From NCBI GenBank assembly GCA_040255675.1, contig JBDZVM010000013.1, forward strand, positions 31,796 through 95,795: DNA of 64,000 bases, written 5' to 3'. This DNA is from JBDZVM01 sp040255675 (GTDB lineage: Bacteria > Actinomycetota > Actinomycetes > Acidothermales > Acidothermaceae). This document shows positions 61,111 through 64,000 of this stretch, in pieces. A program made the translations under genes and the position numbers. A model generated the notes under the pieces. The model did no database searches and had not been told where the DNA came from. It saw nothing but the letters and a program-made list of their open reading frames with translations. Positions within the stretch are counted from its first letter, which is position 1. Each line of letters begins with the position of its first letter.

Positions 61111-62261
61111 GTGTGCCAGGGTCGCCCGCTCGTCGGCTGATCGTCGAAGCGGACGGCGGGTCGCGTAACAACCCCGGCCCCGCGGGGTACGGCGCTCTCG
61201 TGCGCGATGCTTCAACGGGTGAGGTACTGCGCGAGGCCGCTGAGTTTCTCGGTGTCGTTACCAACAACGTTGCCGAATACAACGGTTTGCTGGCGGGGCT
61301 TCGACTGGCGCACGAGGTCGATGCCCATGCGTTCGTGGAGGTACGCATGGACTCACGCCTCGTCATCGAACAGATGTCTGGCCGTTGGCAGGTCAAACAT
61401 CCTGACTTGCGGCCCTTGGTTCGCGAAGCCGCTTCTCTCGCTTCGTCTTTTTCGGGTGTGTCTTATACATGGATCCCGCGCGAACGCAACAAGGCGGCCG
61501 ATCGGCTCGCCAACGAAGCGATGGACGCCGGAACCGGTAAACCCGTTCGCCCGCCGGCAGAATCTTGTGGCCTTGCCGAAACTCTCCCTATCGAGGCGGC
61601 GCCGGCTGGGGGCACGCGCAACCACCTGGTCGGCTGGGTGCCCATGCCTGATCCGACCACGCTCCTTTTGGTACGGCACGGGGTGACGGCATTCACGCTG
61701 GAAAAGCGGTTTTGCGGTGTGAGCGATCCACCACTCGCCGAACAGGGGCGATTGCAGGCAAAGGCTCTTGGCGAGCGTCTGGTGGCGCGGTGCCGTATCG
61801 ACTTGATTGTTTCGTCGCCGCTGGCTCGATGCCGGCAGACCGCTGCCGCTGTCGCGGCGGTCGCTGGTGTACCCGTCGAGTACGACGACGACTTGCGCGA
61901 GACCGACTTCGGCGCGTGGGAAGGCTTGACGTTCACCGCTGTTCAAGAACGTTGGCCACGCGAACTCGACTTGTGGCTTGGTGACATGTCGATTTCGCCG
62001 CCGGGTGGCGAAAGCTACGAGGCATTGCGGTACCGCGTTTCGGTTGCCCAGCAGCGAGTGGTGAACCGGCATCGTGGTCTCACCGTTTGTGTCGTGACTC
62101 ACTCGCGGCCTGTCGCCATGTTCGTCGCGAACGCCCTCGCCGCGCCGGCGGAGTCGATTTACCGATTGCACGTCGACCCGACCAGTGTCACCGAGATCGC
62201 GTACTACCCGGACGGGCCCTCGGTAGTTCGCACATTCAACGAGGTTTCGGGTATCCGCTGA
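61107..62261 (+). CDS. Bifunctional RNase H / acid phosphatase
   Basis: The 384-residue protein is the Rv2228c type. Residues 8-145 are RNase H I: VEADGGSRNNPGPAGYG, AEYNGLLAG, RMDSRLVIEQ and RERNKAADRLANEA carry the acidic metal ligands. From about 185 comes a histidine-phosphatase domain (LLLVRHGVTAF with the phosphorylated His, SSPLARCRQTA, VTHSRPVAMF). Removes RNA from hybrids; the phosphatase half may be CobC-like (alpha-ribazole phosphatase). GTG 61107 overlaps the previous stop. Confidence 0.94.
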   Translation: MSVPGSPARRLIVEADGGSRNNPGPAGYGALVRDASTGEVLREAAEFLGVVTNNVAEYNGLLAGLRLAHEVDAHAFVEVRMDSRLVIEQMSGRWQVKHPDLRPLVREAASLASSFSGVSYTWIPRERNKAADRLANEAMDAGTGKPVRPPAESCGLAETLPIEAAPAGGTRNHLVGWVPMPDPTTLLLVRHGVTAFTLEKRFCGVSDPPLAEQGRLQAKALGERLVARCRIDLIVSSPLARCRQTAAAVAAVAGVPVEYDDDLRETDFGAWEGLTFTAVQERWPRELDLWLGDMSISPPGGESYEALRYRVSVAQQRVVNRHRGLTVCVVTHSRPVAMFVANALAAPAESIYRLHVDPTSVTEIAYYPDGPSVVRTFNEVSGIR

Positions 62262-62636
62262 CTTTGGGCACCACCCGGCCGCTATCTGTTCGGTCGGCTC
62301 TTGCGCTGGATACAGTTTACCGCCATACTCGGGTGCCATCAGATCGTCCGTAACGTCCACGACCATAGGCAGGAAGCGCGCGCGTGACGTGCCCACCCCA
62401 CGATGGAGTGACTCACGATATTGTCCGTTCGATCACGATGACTGCGACCAACTAGCGCACCAACATTAAGCAAGAACCCAGGGTTAGCCGTAGCCTCGGC
62501 GGCACCGCGCTTAGCTTACCGGCTGCCTCTCGAGGGTGTTCCCGGTGTTGTTTCTTCTCGTCATCCGCGCATGCGGCTCGCCGATCGAGTTTCGCAAAGG
62601 CAATTTGCGTTCGGTAACGACAGGGTGGAGTAACTA
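62262..62636. other. 375-base gap without a recognised gene
   Basis: Lower in GC than its neighbours, with no frame showing a family motif and no tRNA. I looked for the conserved TPP-riboswitch core (CTGAGA) because a binding protein follows, and did not find it. The right end has GGAG ahead of the next gene. Function unknown. Confidence 0.55.
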
Positions 62637-63713
62637 GTGAGTAGCCGAAAGTGGTTTACCTTCATGTCGGCGGGCGTGATTGCCGCGCTGTTGACGACGG
62701 CCTGCGGCTCGTCGAATCCGGATTCCCAGGGCCCGTCGACACCAAGCGGCAACGATGTCGCGCAAGGTTCACAGTCGGTGGCCCCTTCTGAATCGGCACC
62801 CGCCAAAGATCTCGGCAGCCTGCAGATCGCCACGCCTGGTGTGGCGGCCTCCTCCAGTTTCGTCTTCGTCGCGCGCGATGCCGGCATCTTCAAGGCGAAT
62901 GGGCTCGACGTGACTATTGCGACCGGAATAGCGCCTCCCGACACTCCCGCCGCGCTGATCCGAGGCAGTATTCAAGCCGCGGCCTTTACCGGTACGACCA
63001 CCAAGGCGAGGGCCAAGGGTCTGGGTGTCGTCAATGTGATCGCGACCGCGACGCACGAACCGTTCGTGCTGCTTGCAGCCCCGGGTATCAAGACTTTGCA
63101 GGACCTGGTGGGTAAATCGATCGTGACGGGCACTCCGACCCAGACGCCAGGCACGCAGACCGCCAACCTGGTCAAAGCCGCCGGCCTCACAGACAAGATC
63201 AAGGTTGTCGGTCTTACCTCGACGGCCGCGACATCGGCGATGTTCATCAGCGGTCAGGCCGACGCCGAGTACGTCGCGTTGAACCAGGCAATTACCGACA
63301 GCGGAAAGCGCTCGGGTTCGACGATCATTCTCGATAACAGCTCGTTGCCAGACATGCCAGCCGTCGGCCTTGGTGTTGCGCAAAAGCTTGTCGATGACAA
63401 GCCGGAGGTGGTCTCCGCGCTCGTCAAGTCTTCATTGCAAGCCGCTCACATGATGAAAAATGAGCCGGACAAAGCGGCGCCTTACATCGAGAAAGAGTTT
63501 GATCTGACTCATGACCAGGCGATGAACTTCCTCAAGGCGATGGCTGAGAATATCGTTTTGACTTCGCCCACTGACGCAGAGTTCGCGAACCTTGCGGAAG
63601 AATACTCGAATCTTCCTGACCAAACTATTACGTGGACAGCTGAACTGATCGCGAAGACCTGGGATACATCCTTCCAGGACAAGCACGTTCAGGAGCTCGG
63701 CTACGCCAGCTAA
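62637..63713 (+). CDS. Lipoprotein substrate-binding protein, SsuA/NMT1-like
   Basis: The 358-residue protein has a lipoprotein signal (FMSAGVIAALLTTACGSS, lipobox Cys near residue 23) and a periplasmic-binding fold: IATPGVAASSSFVFVARDAG with GIFKANGLDVTI, which is the SsuA/NMT1 pattern, and an LVGKSIVTGTPTQTPGTQT ligand-binding loop. Relatives bind sulfonates, nitrate, taurine or thiamine precursors. No permease or ATPase gene is adjacent in the window, so it may be an orphan. GTG 62637 with GGAG upstream. Confidence 0.87.
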   Translation: MSSRKWFTFMSAGVIAALLTTACGSSNPDSQGPSTPSGNDVAQGSQSVAPSESAPAKDLGSLQIATPGVAASSSFVFVARDAGIFKANGLDVTIATGIAPPDTPAALIRGSIQAAAFTGTTTKARAKGLGVVNVIATATHEPFVLLAAPGIKTLQDLVGKSIVTGTPTQTPGTQTANLVKAAGLTDKIKVVGLTSTAATSAMFISGQADAEYVALNQAITDSGKRSGSTIILDNSSLPDMPAVGLGVAQKLVDDKPEVVSALVKSSLQAAHMMKNEPDKAAPYIEKEFDLTHDQAMNFLKAMAENIVLTSPTDAEFANLAEEYSNLPDQTITWTAELIAKTWDTSFQDKHVQELGYAS

Positions 63714-63960
63714 CGCGTAGGCGCGCCTGGAGAGCCCCAAGGTTTCGTCGCAGATGGTGCTTCGGGCTTTGGGGTGGCTCCGCTGGCTCGCGTTTTTGGT
63801 GTATTCCTCCTGCGTCTCGCCGCGTGATCTTCGGTGCTCGGCTGTGGCTGGTCTTTCACTGCCGTCGTGCTCGAAAGTGTTATCTGCTTGTGACCTGCGC
63901 TGGCTGTTTTTGCTTTGCTGGCGTGGGTTTTTGTCAGACCCGGTGGTTAGCGTTGTTGGC
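63714..63960. other. Intergenic region with weak terminator and possible HNH upstream motif
   Basis: CCCCAA (63735-63740) and TTGGGG (63769-63774) can pair just after the binding-protein gene. The right part contains TTTTTGTCAGACCCGG, which resembles the sequence often found upstream of actinobacterial DUF222/HNH genes. Confidence 0.4.
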
Positions 63961-64000
63961 ATGTTCACGGTTTCGGTTGATGGGTTTGGTGCCCGCGACG
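63961..64000 (+). CDS. Start of a gene, probably DUF222/HNH endonuclease family, truncated by the window
   Basis: An ATG at 63961 opens 13 codons (MFTVSVDGFGARD) before the window ends. The identification rests mainly on the upstream TTGTCAGACCC-type sequence that commonly precedes DUF222/13E12-repeat HNH genes. The coding fragment itself is too short to confirm. Confidence 0.3.
   Translation, partial: MFTVSVDGFGARD

Noticed and set aside
62262..62636. TPP or other riboswitch ahead of the SsuA/NMT1-like gene
   Set aside because: The conserved CTGAGA core and its partner region were not found.

Overview
The window is high-GC chromosomal DNA of an actinobacterium (class Actinomycetia). The evidence is the gene content and order: recO-uppS-glyS-dgt-dnaG, a PucR-type regulator with fabD-fabH-acpP-fabF-accD, DUF3145 and DUF3052, ahpE, and a NIF3 / zinc-ribbon / RNase H-phosphatase operon. 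GTG and even CTG starts are common, and several genes look leaderless. From memory, the core order resembles the mycobacterial Rv2228c-Rv2247 and Rv2343c-Rv2362c neighbourhoods. The genus cannot be fixed by eye; Frankia-, Nakamurella- or Jatrophihabitans-like lineages are possible.

Layout. 1-7 kb: a truncated acetyltransferase, then leuA behind a leucine-rich leader peptide and hairpin, recO-uppS, a six-hairpin glycosidase-like protein behind a perfect LacI-type operator, and glyS. 7-12.5 kb: an accessory stretch with a WXG-type polymorphic toxin and its CPCC-family putative immunity protein, a MarR/MFS pair, an aldo-keto reductase and a small type VII-secretion-like gene pair. 12.6-25 kb: ppdK, dgt, an FAD reductase/GNAT pair, two MEDS-domain partner-switching proteins, a secreted GH18 protein, dnaG and a primary-type sigma factor. 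25.3-28.6 kb: tRNA-Asn, a repeat-containing surface protein with CWB2 domains, and a CAU tRNA. 28.6-41.5 kb: a PAP2 phosphatase, a divergent diguanylate cyclase / EAL phosphodiesterase pair, TIGR03085 and PAP2 genes, an Acg-like nitroreductase, a ferredoxin-NADP reductase, a secreted six-hairpin protein, a HATPase-GAF-PP2C phosphatase and DUF3145. 41.7-48.9 kb: the fatty-acid synthase II locus on the minus strand. 49-51.3 kb: pirin, DUF3052, ahpE, a zinc-ribbon protein and tRNA-Val. 51.3-55.7 kb: a surface-polymer-like island (phosphotransferase, unknown protein, glycosyltransferase, ABC exporter). 55.8-64 kb: a DJ-1/PfpI protein, an SRPBCC protein, a TolB-propeller/CWB2 surface protein with a decayed CWB2 remnant beside it, the NIF3 operon, a lipoprotein binding protein and the probable start of a DUF222/HNH gene.

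The genes fall into a few working groups. Membrane lipid and envelope supply comes from the FAS-II locus, uppS and two PAP2 phosphatases. The surface and secretome include two CWB2 proteins, GH18, two six-hairpin enzymes, T7SS-like substrates and an ABC exporter. Signalling is represented by c-di-GMP synthesis facing c-di-GMP degradation, and by a sigma-factor partner-switching set of MEDS-HATPase, MEDS-STAS and HATPase-GAF-PP2C proteins. All family names come from reading motifs; no database search was run.
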